Assembly: GCA_035690885.1 (NCBI GenBank)
Contig: DASSKC010000060.1
Span: 1 to 64,000 of the forward strand
Length of the DNA stretch: 64,000 nt
Reading direction: 5' to 3'
Origin: Oleiagrimonas sp035690885
GTDB taxonomy: Bacteria; Pseudomonadota; Gammaproteobacteria; Xanthomonadales; Rhodanobacteraceae
Shown: in pieces, positions 7,726 to 16,802 of the stretch
Layout of the letters: each line of letters starts with the position of its first letter
How positions within the stretch are numbered: position 1 is the first letter of the stretch
Program-made: the position numbers and the translations under genes
The notes under the pieces: generated by a model
What the model was told of the DNA's origin: nothing
The model's database searches: none
Seen by the model: only the letters and a program-made list of their open reading frames with translations

Positions 7726-8019
7726 ATGAAGCAATGGTCTTTCGGCCTGTCGGCCGTGTTGATGGCGGGGCTGGTCGGTGGTTGCGTGGGTGTGGGCGTG
7801 ACCCACATCGGCACCGCGCATGCGGCCGGTACCACGGCAAACAAGGCGGTCACCGTATTCGTCGATGCCACGTTCGGATTTCGCGAAGACCACATGGCCA
7901 GCGAAATCACCGAATCGAACGCGAAGTTCGCTGCCCGCGGTTATCACTTCGTGGACATGGCGCCCTACAACGAGAACGGCGACCTGCAGGGCTTCTTCGT
8001 GACCTACGCGCGCGATTGA
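7726..8019 (+). CDS. Small exported protein of unknown function
   Basis: A 97-residue protein starting at ATG 7726 with a good ribosome-binding site (CAGGAG). It has a signal sequence containing GLVGGC, which could act as a lipobox with Cys as the first mature residue, or be cleaved later near AHA. The mature part (about 65 residues) has no cysteines and shows an alpha/beta pattern ending FFVTYARD. I do not recognise the family. It is transcribed toward metG and ends just before a double-hairpin repeat. Confidence 0.7.
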   Translation: MKQWSFGLSAVLMAGLVGGCVGVGVTHIGTAHAAGTTANKAVTVFVDATFGFREDHMASEITESNAKFAARGYHFVDMAPYNENGDLQGFFVTYARD

Positions 8020-8045
8020 CCCGCGTGCGCGATTGTCTCGGATGC

Positions 8046-8120
8046 AGGTCGGGTTGGCTTCATCAACCCGACATCCGTTTCGCGTCACGCCACGTCGGGT
8101 TGATGAAGCCAACCCGACCT
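8046..8120. repeat. REP-like composite inverted repeat between convergent genes
   Basis: Two perfect 27-base arms (8046-8072 and 8094-8120) are inverted around a 21-base spacer. Each arm is itself a hairpin: GTCGGGTTG and CAACCCGAC around a 7-base loop. This is the architecture of paired REP elements (BIME). It also fills the place of a bidirectional terminator between the small exported-protein gene and metG. Confidence 0.8.
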
Positions 8121-8135
8121 ACAAATGATTGATGC

Positions 8136-10199
8136 TCAGCCGACCTGGGCGCCGGGTTTGGCCTTGGCGTCGACTTCGACCACGTCGAGGTCGGTATTGC
8201 CGGTGCCGGCGGACAGGATCATGCCCTCGGATACGCCGAAGCGCATCTTGCGCGGCGCCAGGTTGGCGACGAACACCACGTTGCGACCGACCAGTTTTTC
8301 CGGCTCCGGGTAGGCTGATTTGATGCCCGAGAAGATCTGGCGTGTGCCCAGGTCGCCGGCATCGAGTTCGAAGCGCAGCAGTTTTTTCGAACCGTCGACC
8401 AGTTCGCAGGCGGTGACACGGCCGACGCGCAGATCCAGTTTGGCGAAATCATCGATGCCGATGGTTTTCGCGTCGGTTGCCTCGGGCTCGGCCGACGCCG
8501 GTGCGGAAGCTTTCAGTGATTCTTTCGATGCTTCGACCATGGCGGCAACCTTCTTGGCGTCAATGCGCGTCATCAGTGGTTTGAACTCGGCCACGACGTG
8601 ACCGGTCAGTGGGGTATCGGCATCGCTGAAGCGTGTCGAGGTGGTGCCCAGGAATTGTTCGGCGCGCGCGGTGGTGGCCGGCAACACCGGCTTGAGGCAG
8701 GTCGTCAGCAGGCGGAACAGGTTGATGGCCAGCGAGCAGACCTGGTGCAGTGCCTCGGTTTGGGTTTCATCCTTGACCATCTTCCACGGCGCACGTTCGG
8801 CGATCCACGCATTGGTGTCGTCGGCCACGGCCATGATCGCGCGCATGGCGGCGGCGTAGTCGCGCGATTCGTACAGACCGGGCACGGGCGCCAGGTGTTC
8901 GACGGCGGCGTCATAACGCTGCTTGAGGTCGGTATCGAGCGCATCGACCAGTCGGCCATCGAAACGCTTGTGCAAAAAGCCGGCGGTGCGGCTGGCGATG
9001 TTGACCCACTTGCCGACCAGGTGCGAATTGACGCGCTCCTCGAAATGCTTGAGGTCCAGGTCGACATCGCCGAGCGATGGCCCCAGCATCGAGGCCAGGT
9101 AATAACGCAGGTATTCCGGATTCAGGTGGTCGAGCCAAGTGCGCGCATTGATGAAAGTGCCGCGCGACTTGCTCATCTTGGCCCCGTCCACGGTCAAAAA
9201 GCCGTGCACGTTGACCGCCGTGGGCGTGCGCAGGCCGGCGCCGTTGAGCATCGCCGGCCAGAACAGGGTGTGGAAATAGGTGATGTCCTTGCCGATGAAG
9301 TGCACCATTTCGGTGCCGGCTTTTGCGGCCGCATCGCGCTCGACGAAGGCGTCGAAATCCAGGCCCTCGCGCTCGCACAATTCGCGGAAGGCAGCCAGAT
9401 AGCCGACCGGTGCGTCGACCCAGACGTAAAAGAACTTGTCCTTGGCACCGGGGATCTCGAAGCCGAAATACGGCTGGTCGCGCGAGATGTCCCAGCTGCG
9501 CAAGCCGTCGTCGAACCACTCCTTGAGCTTGTTGACCACTTCCGATTGCAGTGCCCCTGCATCGCGACGTTCGGTCAGCCACGCCTGAAGCATGTCCTGG
9601 AAGTCGGCCAGACGCACGAAGTAATGCTCGGACGCCTTGCGCACCGGCGTGGCGCCGGAAATGACCGAGTACGGTTCGATCAGGTCGGTCGGCGTGTAGG
9701 TCTTGCCGCACACCTCGCACGAGTCGCCGTACTGATCCTTGGCGTGGCAGAACGGACACTCGCCCTTGATGAAGCGGTCGGGCAGAAACATGCTCCGCTC
9801 GGGATCGTAGAATTGCTCAACCGGGCGCGATTCGACGTGGCCGTCCGCATCAAGCGCCTTGTAGATGCGTGCGGTCAGCTCGCGGTTGGTCGCGGTGTGC
9901 GTGCTGGAGTAGTTGTCGTAGGCAATGCCGAAGTCGCGAAAATCGGCCACGTGCAGCTTGTGGCTGGCCTCGATCAGCGATTCGGGCGTGATTCCTTCGC
10001 GCTGCGCACGCAGCATGATCGGCGTGCCGTGGGCGTCGTCGGCGCACACGAAATGTACCGTGTGCCCGGCCATGCGCATCGCCCGGACCCAAACGTCGCC
10101 CTGCACGTGCTCGACCATGTGGCCCAGGTGGATGGGGCCATTGGCATAGGGCAGGGCGCAGGTGGCGAGGATGTGGCGGGCGGAGGTTTTCACGGGCAA
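8136..10199 (-). CDS. metG: Methionyl-tRNA synthetase with C-terminal tRNA-binding domain
   Basis: A 687-residue class I synthetase charging tRNA-Met. The HIGH box is present as HLGH in ALPYANGPIHLGHMVEH, the zinc knuckle as C-P-F-C ... C-E-V-C (residues about 145-161), and the KMSKS loop as GAKMSKSRGTF. The anticodon-binding helical domain follows, and about residues 580-687 form the OB-fold tRNA-binding domain (DLRVGRV ... NLAPRKMRFGVSEGM) used for dimerisation. The start is uncertain: a TTG at 10199 gives MPVKTSARHIL, and a GTG at 10193 would be two codons shorter; neither has a clear ribosome-binding site. Confidence 0.96.
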   Translation of the reverse strand: MPVKTSARHILATCALPYANGPIHLGHMVEHVQGDVWVRAMRMAGHTVHFVCADDAHGTPIMLRAQREGITPESLIEASHKLHVADFRDFGIAYDNYSSTHTATNRELTARIYKALDADGHVESRPVEQFYDPERSMFLPDRFIKGECPFCHAKDQYGDSCEVCGKTYTPTDLIEPYSVISGATPVRKASEHYFVRLADFQDMLQAWLTERRDAGALQSEVVNKLKEWFDDGLRSWDISRDQPYFGFEIPGAKDKFFYVWVDAPVGYLAAFRELCEREGLDFDAFVERDAAAKAGTEMVHFIGKDITYFHTLFWPAMLNGAGLRTPTAVNVHGFLTVDGAKMSKSRGTFINARTWLDHLNPEYLRYYLASMLGPSLGDVDLDLKHFEERVNSHLVGKWVNIASRTAGFLHKRFDGRLVDALDTDLKQRYDAAVEHLAPVPGLYESRDYAAAMRAIMAVADDTNAWIAERAPWKMVKDETQTEALHQVCSLAINLFRLLTTCLKPVLPATTARAEQFLGTTSTRFSDADTPLTGHVVAEFKPLMTRIDAKKVAAMVEASKESLKASAPASAEPEATDAKTIGIDDFAKLDLRVGRVTACELVDGSKKLLRFELDAGDLGTRQIFSGIKSAYPEPEKLVGRNVVFVANLAPRKMRFGVSEGMILSAGTGNTDLDVVEVDAKAKPGAQVG

Positions 10200-10264
10200 T
10201 GCCGGCGGTTTGGATGAAGCTGGCCATTATGGCATCGCCGGCAAGCCCGTGTGTAGGCGCGCCG

Positions 10265-10747
10265 CTATTTCACACGCTGCCACACCTGGGTGCGACCGAA
10301 CAGCGAGATGCCCATGTAACCACGCACCTTGAGTTTCTGCCCGTGGTCGATCAGGTTCAGCTTGACCTTGTAGATCTTGCCCTTCTTGGGGTCCAGCACG
10401 TGGCCGCCGTTCCACTCGTCGCCGTCCTTGGTCAGGCCCCACATGATGACCATGCCTTCGATCGGCTGGTTGTGGCGTTTGCCTTCGCACTGCGTGCAAA
10501 CGGGCGGATTGCCGTCGCGGGCGATGGTTTCCGGCGACATGTTGCGGACATCGACGACGGTGCCGGTCAGCTTGCCGTCGTTGATGTCGATGCGGATGAT
10601 CGAGGTGACCTTGCCGGTGTCATCGTCCACCTGCCGCCAGGTGCCGGCGGGGGTGGTGGCGTCGGTCAGACTCGGTTGTGCGGCGAGTGCCGGCAGGCTG
10701 AGCAGTGACAGGCAGATCAGGCAGGCAAGACGTGTGGCGGCACGCAT
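10265..10747 (-). CDS. DUF2147 family exported protein
   Basis: A 160-residue protein with a signal peptide (MRAATRLACLICLSLLSLPA, cleaved after ALA) and a mature domain typical of DUF2147: TPAGTWRQVDDDTGKVTSIIRI, a Cys pair in VCTQCEGKRHNQP, WNGGHVLDPKKGKIYK and LKVRGYMGISLFGRTQVWQR. The function of the family is not established; the fold is a lipocalin-like beta-barrel in the periplasm. The start at 10747 is backed by a GGAG site; an upstream in-frame start is less likely. Confidence 0.85.
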   Translation of the reverse strand: MRAATRLACLICLSLLSLPALAAQPSLTDATTPAGTWRQVDDDTGKVTSIIRIDINDGKLTGTVVDVRNMSPETIARDGNPPVCTQCEGKRHNQPIEGMVIMWGLTKDGDEWNGGHVLDPKKGKIYKVKLNLIDHGQKLKVRGYMGISLFGRTQVWQRVK

Positions 10748-10882
10748 GGCGTGACTCCGTACGGTTGAGTATGCCCACACTGCTCCCGGTCCGGAGCGAG
10801 GTCAAGTCGTTGACTTGCGTCAGCCCCCGCGCGTTGCCGACTGCGTCATAATTGCAGGTCGCACCATGAAGATCTGCAAGGC

Positions 10883-11974
10883 ATGACACAAGCAACCCCA
10901 GACGAGGCGCGGGTCCGCCGGATTCTCGGCAACCTGCTCGATCCGCACACCGGACAACCACTGGATCAGACGCTCAAGGCGGTCGGCGTCGATGGCGCCA
11001 GGGTGTCCGTGGACATGCTGCTGCCGTATCCGGCCGCCACCTGGCGCGCCGAGCTGACCGAAACGGTGCGCAACGCATTGCTTGCCGATGACGCCATCGA
11101 AACCGCCAGCGTGTCGGTGACATGCCGTGTGTATGCGCACAAGGTGCAGGGCAAACTGTCGCCATTGCCGAGCGTCAAGAACGTCATCGCCGTGGCCTCT
11201 GGCAAGGGTGGCGTGGGCAAGTCCACCGTGGCCGCCAATCTGGCCCTGGCGCTGGCCGCCGAGGGTGCGTCGGTGGGCGTGCTCGATGCCGACATCTACG
11301 GTCCCAGCCAGCCGCGCATGCTGGGCATCGAAGGCAAGCCCGAGTCGCCCGACGGCAAGTCAATCGTGCCCAAACGCGCGCACGGCTTGCAGGCCATGTC
11401 GATCGGCCTGCTGGTGGGCGAGGACACGCCGATGATCTGGCGCGGCCCCATGGTGACCCAGGCGCTGATGCAGTTGCTCAACGACACGCGTTGGGAGGGG
11501 CTGGACTATCTGGTCGTCGACTTGCCGCCGGGCACCGGCGACATTCATCTGACCATGGCCCAGCGGATTCCGGTATCGGGAGGTGTCATCGTGACGACGC
11601 CGCAAGACATTGCCTTGCTTGATGCTCGCAAAGCGTTGAAAATGTTTGAAAAGGTTGAAGTGCCCGTGCTGGGCGTCATTGAGAACATGGCCACGCACGT
11701 ATGCTCGAACTGCGGTCACGAGGAACACATTTTCGGCGCCGGCGGCGGCGCCGCGATGGCGCAGCAGTACGATGTGCCGTTGCTGGGCGATCTGCCACTG
11801 GACATCCGCATTCGCGAGCAGGCCGACAGCGGGTGCCCGACCGTGGTCGCCGACCCCGATTCCGACGTCGCGGCAAGTTATCGTCGCATTGCACGCATCA
11901 CGGCGGCCCGCCTGTCGCTCAATGCGCGCAACAAGAGCATCGGTTTTCCGAAGATCTCCATCAGCAATACGTGA
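10883..11974 (+). CDS. apbC: Mrp/ApbC family iron-sulfur cluster carrier ATPase
   Basis: A 363-residue cytoplasmic P-loop ATPase that carries Fe-S clusters. Residues 1-95 form the MIP18-like (DUF59) domain; the deviant Walker A is ASGKGGVGKSTVAANLA, the switch region DADIYGPSQPRMLG, and the bridging CXXC for the cluster is in THVCSNCGHEEHIFG. The DxxG-type motif is VVDLPPGTGD. Length is typical. It is divergent from the DUF2147 gene with a 135-base gap and lies upstream of dcd, separated by a repeat element. Confidence 0.95.
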   Translation: MTQATPDEARVRRILGNLLDPHTGQPLDQTLKAVGVDGARVSVDMLLPYPAATWRAELTETVRNALLADDAIETASVSVTCRVYAHKVQGKLSPLPSVKNVIAVASGKGGVGKSTVAANLALALAAEGASVGVLDADIYGPSQPRMLGIEGKPESPDGKSIVPKRAHGLQAMSIGLLVGEDTPMIWRGPMVTQALMQLLNDTRWEGLDYLVVDLPPGTGDIHLTMAQRIPVSGGVIVTTPQDIALLDARKALKMFEKVEVPVLGVIENMATHVCSNCGHEEHIFGAGGGAAMAQQYDVPLLGDLPLDIRIREQADSGCPTVVADPDSDVAASYRRIARITAARLSLNARNKSIGFPKISISNT

Positions 11975-12052
11975 TGTCGGGCCAGCGGTGAATGCCCGCC
12001 ATGCGCATGCAAGCTACACTCCGTCGTCACGCGCATGACAGGCGTCTGCCTT

Positions 12053-12145
12053 GTCGTCATTCCGGCGCTGGCCGGAATCCAGCGTCTTTTTGTGTCGCCG
12101 GCAAGTGCCAACGACACTGGATCCCGGCTTTCGCCGGGATGACGT
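12053..12145. repeat. GTCATTCCGGC-type inverted repeat, copy 1
   Basis: Left arm about 12053-12081 and right arm about 12113-12145, inverted. Each arm contains a smaller hairpin: TTCCGGC/GCCGGAA on the left, ATCCCGGC/GCCGGGAT on the right. It belongs to the widespread proteobacterial repeat whose spurious translation gives HSGAGRNP ... WIPAFAGMT. A cleaner copy lies at 31781-31860. It lies in the 226-base gap between apbC and dcd, which otherwise holds only the dcd leader. Confidence 0.8.
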
Positions 12146-12200
12146 CGAGGTTGTCGGTCAGTTTTCACCGGGCTTGGCCCAGCAAACAAAGCGAGCACGC

Positions 12201-12767
<567 letters not shown>

Positions 12768-12823
12768 ATGTCGCGCTACACTGGCTCCTTCGTTGATCCC
12801 ATATGCACCCAGGAGAACCCGGC

Positions 12824-13261
12824 ATGATCCGTCTTCCCCGTTGTCGATCCGCCGTTGTCGTGATGCTGATGCTGACCGCGGTGTTCGCGCTTGCCGCATG
12901 CAGCAGCAACGTGAAGACCCAGAAGGCCGTTGCCCAGGCCAAGGCCAACGGCAAGTTCGACATGGTGGTGCAGGCCTACAAGGACGGCCAGTTCAAGCTT
13001 GACGGGGCGATCCTGTCCGGCGTGGATCTGGGCTCGCATTTCGCGTACCTGAATGATCAGGGTCGCTTGCCGGACTCGGTCCTGCTGGAGCCGACGGACG
13101 ACTCGGACGTCAAATCGGTGCATCTGCGCTACATGGCCACCATCGCCGACACCTACCACTTCAAGGTGTATTACATGGATGATGGCGAATTGCGCGTGAT
13201 CATGCCGCGCTCGGCCGACAAGACGGCCTCCGGCGACAAGGACGATTCGGACAGTAACTGA
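12824..13261 (+). CDS. Small lipoprotein of unknown function
   Basis: A 145-residue protein with a lipoprotein signal peptide ending in the lipobox LAAC (lipidated Cys26), after an AGGAGA ribosome-binding site. The mature part contains two similar segments, LDGAILSGVDLGSHFAYLND and a following HLRYMATIADTYHFKVYYMD, suggesting an alpha/beta fold, and an acidic Asp/Ser-rich C-terminal tail. I do not recognise the family. It converges on the dienelactone hydrolase gene. Confidence 0.8.
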   Translation: MIRLPRCRSAVVVMLMLTAVFALAACSSNVKTQKAVAQAKANGKFDMVVQAYKDGQFKLDGAILSGVDLGSHFAYLNDQGRLPDSVLLEPTDDSDVKSVHLRYMATIADTYHFKVYYMDDGELRVIMPRSADKTASGDKDDSDSN

Positions 13262-13297
13262 CGCGGTCCGCTTCGAGCTGCCCGGAGCATCCGTTGC

Positions 13298-13966
13298 TCA
13301 AAGTTGCTCGCTGAAAAATCCCATGGTGCGTTCCCAGGCCAGCCTCGCGCTGGCCTCGTGGTAATGCGGGTCGCCCGCCACGTCGCGGTTGAACGCGTGG
13401 CCGGCGCCGGGGTAGGTGAACACGTCCATGTCGGGAAACGCTTCGCGGTGGGCGGCAATGGCGTCCGGCGGCGTCGAACGATCGTTCTCGCCAAAATGGA
13501 ACATCGCCGGCGCTTGCAGCGGTTCGCCGAGATGGTTGGTATTGCGGGCGCCGTAATAGCTCACTGACGGCATGCCCAGGTGCTGGGCCGCCAACAGCGC
13601 GATGGTGCCGCCCCAGCAAAACCCGACCGTGCCGATGCGACCTGCCGAGGCGATGGCCGCGGCGGCGCTGCCCACGTCTTCCAGCGGCAGTTGTACGCCA
13701 AGTTCGGTGACCAGCGCCTTGCCGCGCTGGGTGCCGGCCTTGTCGTAGGCCAGTTCCACGCCTGTTTCCAGGTGATCGAAAAAAGCCGGCGCCACCGCGG
13801 TGTAACCGGCCATGGCCAGGCGATCGGCGACGCTGCGGATGTGTGGCGTGACGCCGTAGATTTCCTGGATGACCACCACGCCACCCTTGGGTTTGCCTTC
13901 GGCTTTGGCCAGGTAGGCACCGATGCACTGGGTGCGGCTGGTGGGGATGTTGATGTTCTGACCCAT
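13298..13966 (-). CDS. Dienelactone hydrolase family protein
   Basis: A 222-residue alpha/beta hydrolase of the carboxymethylenebutenolidase type. The nucleophile elbow is GFCWGG (Cys nucleophile, as in classical dienelactone hydrolase); the acid is in HFGENDRSTPP and the catalytic His in YPGAGHAFNRD. VVVIQEIYGV near residue 32 is the conserved oxyanion region. The family acts on cyclic esters such as dienelactone; no aromatic catabolic genes are adjacent, so the real substrate is unknown. The start has a good AGGAGG-like site just upstream. Confidence 0.9.
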   Translation of the reverse strand: MGQNINIPTSRTQCIGAYLAKAEGKPKGGVVVIQEIYGVTPHIRSVADRLAMAGYTAVAPAFFDHLETGVELAYDKAGTQRGKALVTELGVQLPLEDVGSAAAAIASAGRIGTVGFCWGGTIALLAAQHLGMPSVSYYGARNTNHLGEPLQAPAMFHFGENDRSTPPDAIAAHREAFPDMDVFTYPGAGHAFNRDVAGDPHYHEASARLAWERTMGFFSEQL

Positions 13967-13997
13967 GGAATCCTCCTGCGATCAAGCGTACGGCCTG

Positions 13998-14159
13998 GGA
14001 GCTTGGGCCGTAGAAATCTGCCGGGCTGCAAAAGCGTCTGCGCGGTCCATATTTCCGCCGCTTTTTGACCCATGGAACCACCATGGGCCGGCAAATCGTC
14101 GAAAATCTGTCCTCACGCAGCCACTTTTTCGCCTCAACAGTTCCTACGGCCCAAGCTCC
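13998..14159. repeat. 16-bp inverted repeat in the gap upstream of rimO
   Basis: GGAGCTTGGGCCGTAG at 13998-14013 recurs inverted at 14144-14159, 130 bases apart, with partial similarity continuing outside both arms. The 238-base gap between the divergent dienelactone hydrolase gene and rimO also repeats the word GACCCATGGAA near 13962 and 14067. No terminal direct repeats or transposase are visible. Confidence 0.55.
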
Positions 14160-14204
14160 AAGCCGATTGCGTACAATAGGCGTTTGCCCTCCATAGTACG
14201 CCGC

Positions 14205-15524
14205 ATGCCCCAGACGTCCCCGAAAATCGGTTTCATCAGCCTCGGCTGCCCCAAGGCGTTGGTCGATTCCGAGCGCATCCTGACCCAGTTGCGGGTCGAG
14301 GGCTACGAGGTGGCCAAGGACTATGACGCCGCCGATGCCGTGGTGGTCAACACCTGTGGCTTCATCGACGCGGCGGTGCAGGAGTCGCTGGACACCATCG
14401 GCGAGGCGCTCAACGAGAACGGCAAGGTGATCGTCACCGGCTGCCTGGGCAAGCGTGCCGAGCTGATTCGCGAGGCGTATCCCGATGTGCTGTCGATCAG
14501 CGGTCCGCAGGATTACGCCAGCGTGGTCGGTGCCGTGCACGAGGCGGTGCCGCCGTCACACGATCCGTTCGTGGACCTGGTGCCCGATACCGGCGTCAAG
14601 CTGACGCCCAAACACTACGCGTATCTGAAGATTTCCGAGGGCTGCAATCACAAGTGCAGCTTTTGCATCATCCCGTCGATGCGCGGTCTGCTGCGTTCGC
14701 GACCGGTCGACGACGTGCTGCGCGAGGCCGAGCGGCTGGTCCATGGCGGCGTGCGCGAGCTGCTGGTGATCAGCCAGGACACCAGTGCCTACGGCGTGGA
14801 CGTCAAATACGCCGAGCGCGAATGGCGCGGCAAGGCGTACCGCACGCGCATGACCGAGCTGTGCGAAGGCCTGGGTGAACTGGGCGCGTGGGTGCGCCTG
14901 CATTACGTGTACCCGTATCCGCACGTCGACGAGCTGATGCCGTTGATGGCCGAGGGCAAGCTGCTGCCGTATCTGGACATCCCGTTTCAGCACGCCAGTC
15001 CGCGCATTCTCAAATTGATGAAGCGTCCCGGAAACATCGAGCGCACGCTCCAGCGTATCCAGAGCTGGCGCCGCGAGGTGCCGGACCTGACCATCCGCAG
15101 CACCTTCATCGTCGGCTTCCCGGGCGAGACCGATGCCGAGTTCGCGGAACTGCTGGATTTCTTGCGCGAGGCCGAGCTCGATCGCGTCGGTGCATTCGCC
15201 TATTCGCCGGTCGATGGCGCGCGTGCCAACGAGTTGCCCGACCCGGTGCCCGAAGAAGTGCGCGAGGATCGCCTGGAACAATTCATGGCGGTGCAGGCCG
15301 AAGTGTCGGCGGCGCGTTTGCAGCGCAAGGTGGGCCAGTCACTCAAGGTGTTGGTCGACAGCGCGGGCGCCAACGGTGCCATTGCCCGCTCCGCCGCCGA
15401 TGCGCCGGAAATCGACGGCACCGTGCGCATTGCCGATGGCCAGTCGCTCAAGCCGGGCCAGTTCGTACAGGTGCGCGTGGAAGCCGCCGGTACACACGAC
15501 CTCGAAGCGCGCATGGCGCTGTAG
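14205..15524 (+). CDS. rimO: Ribosomal protein S12 methylthiotransferase RimO
   Basis: A 439-residue radical-SAM enzyme that methylthiolates Asp of ribosomal protein S12. The N-terminal MTTase domain has cluster cysteines Cys15 (LGCPKALVDSE), Cys51 (NTCGFI) and Cys80 (TGCLGKR); the radical-SAM motif C-X3-C-X2-C is Cys147, Cys151 and Cys154 in EGCNHKCSFCIIPSMRG. A TRAM domain closes the protein (about residues 370-435). LGCPKALVDSE marks RimO rather than MiaB. The frame is open upstream, but the conserved N-terminus begins at ATG 14205. Confidence 0.97.
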   Translation: MPQTSPKIGFISLGCPKALVDSERILTQLRVEGYEVAKDYDAADAVVVNTCGFIDAAVQESLDTIGEALNENGKVIVTGCLGKRAELIREAYPDVLSISGPQDYASVVGAVHEAVPPSHDPFVDLVPDTGVKLTPKHYAYLKISEGCNHKCSFCIIPSMRGLLRSRPVDDVLREAERLVHGGVRELLVISQDTSAYGVDVKYAEREWRGKAYRTRMTELCEGLGELGAWVRLHYVYPYPHVDELMPLMAEGKLLPYLDIPFQHASPRILKLMKRPGNIERTLQRIQSWRREVPDLTIRSTFIVGFPGETDAEFAELLDFLREAELDRVGAFAYSPVDGARANELPDPVPEEVREDRLEQFMAVQAEVSAARLQRKVGQSLKVLVDSAGANGAIARSAADAPEIDGTVRIADGQSLKPGQFVQVRVEAAGTHDLEARMAL

Positions 15525-15650
15525 GAGCGGCGGCAGCCGCGATTGGACGTGCCCGCCCGCACGGTGGTTGCCTTGCGGCATCGCCGAATCGCGGTTTGTT
15601 CAGAGCGTCCCCTGTACAGTGGAGCATTGACCCTGTGCCAGGAAATTCGC

Positions 15651-16175
15651 ATGAAACCCGTCGCTTCACGATATCCCGCCAAGGCCTTGAATTGGTTCGC
15701 CGCATGCCTTTGCATGCTGGCGCTGTTGCTGCCGGTTGCGGTGATGGCGCAGCAACCGGGCCTGACCGCGGCCGACCGCGCCGACATCAAGACCTTCACC
15801 ATCAACGAAGACGTGTTCGGACGCATCCAGGCGGTGGTCGACGAGGGACGGCGCATGCACATCAAGCGTTCGAAAATGGACATGCGCAAGGTGCATTCAC
15901 TCGACGACATGGCCAAACAGCTGGTCAAGGCCGATCCGCGCGTGAAAGCGCTGCTGGCCAAGCACGGCTTCACGCCACGGCAATTTCTGGTTGCCGACCT
16001 TGCGACCGTGGGTACCGTGATGGCCATGCAGCGGGCGCAGGCCACAGGCAAGGTCGCGGCCGTGGCCGCGCAGCTCAATCCGGCCAATGTGCAATTCTAC
16101 AAGTCGCACAAGGCCGCCATGGATGCGCTGGTGCGTCCGGCGCCGGCGGCGCCGAAGCCGTCGTCCGGCCAGTGA
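15651..16175 (+). CDS. Exported protein of unknown function
   Basis: A 174-residue protein with a long N-terminal signal (hydrophobic core FAACLCMLALLLPVAVMA, cleavage likely after AVMA). The mature region is mostly helical and lysine/arginine-rich, with MDMRKVHSLDDMAKQLVKADPRVKALLAKHGFTP-like repeats of charged and hydrophobic residues, and a Pro/Ala-rich tail. It starts after AGGAAATTCGC at 15651. I do not recognise a characterised family; it converges on greB with a 15-base gap. Confidence 0.75.
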   Translation: MKPVASRYPAKALNWFAACLCMLALLLPVAVMAQQPGLTAADRADIKTFTINEDVFGRIQAVVDEGRRMHIKRSKMDMRKVHSLDDMAKQLVKADPRVKALLAKHGFTPRQFLVADLATVGTVMAMQRAQATGKVAAVAAQLNPANVQFYKSHKAAMDALVRPAPAAPKPSSGQ

Positions 16176-16190
16176 GCCGGGCGTACGGTT

Positions 16191-16694
16191 TCAGTCGGTG
16201 TAGCTGACCGACAGCACGGCGTAGGTCACGTGCCCGCGAGGCAATTCGACCTCGAACTCGTCGTCGACGCGTTTTTTCATCAGCACGCGCGCCAGCGGCG
16301 AGTCGATGCTGATGAAGCCGCGCCGGGCGTCGGTTTCGTCGGGGCCGACGATGCGGTAGCTCACCACGTCGCCGCTGTCGACTTCTTCCAGCTCGACGCT
16401 GGCGCCGAAAAACACGGTGTCGGGCCGATCCGGTGAGTGGTCGACCACTTTCAGTGACGGGATGCGTTTGCTCAGGTAACGTACGCGCCGGTCGATGCCG
16501 CCCAGCTGTTTCTTGCGGTAGGTGTACTCGGCGTTCTCCGAGCGGTCACCTTCGGCCGCCGCTGCCGCCAGGGCCTTGACCACTTCCGGCCGGCGGCGGT
16601 GCCACAACTCGTCCAGTTCCGCCTTCAGCGCCTCGAAGCCGGCGCGCGTGATGATCAATGTGGAGCGTGGTTGTGGAGGGCGCCAACGGCTCAT
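16191..16694 (-). CDS. greB: Transcription elongation factor GreB
   Basis: A 167-residue factor that inserts its coiled coil into the RNA polymerase secondary channel to stimulate cleavage of backtracked RNA. The coiled-coil N-terminal domain contains the tip AAAEGDRSENAEYTYRKKQLG with the acidic pair needed for catalysis; the C-terminal FKBP-like domain includes VVSYRIVGPDE and SIDSPLARVLMKK. EGDRSENAEYTYRKK followed by IDRRVRYL points to GreB rather than GreA. The start ATG at 16694 has AAGG upstream; the long open frame before it is not coding. Confidence 0.95.
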   Translation of the reverse strand: MSRWRPPQPRSTLIITRAGFEALKAELDELWHRRRPEVVKALAAAAAEGDRSENAEYTYRKKQLGGIDRRVRYLSKRIPSLKVVDHSPDRPDTVFFGASVELEEVDSGDVVSYRIVGPDETDARRGFISIDSPLARVLMKKRVDDEFEVELPRGHVTYAVLSVSYTD

Positions 16695-16802
16695 GCCGAC
16701 CTTGGTTATGGACCTGGTTGGCAAATTATAGGGCTGGTGTTGAGTCGCGTGTGTGTCGCCGGTAGTTTGGTTGGTTGTTGGTTTTTCTCGGGGAGTCCTT
16801 TC

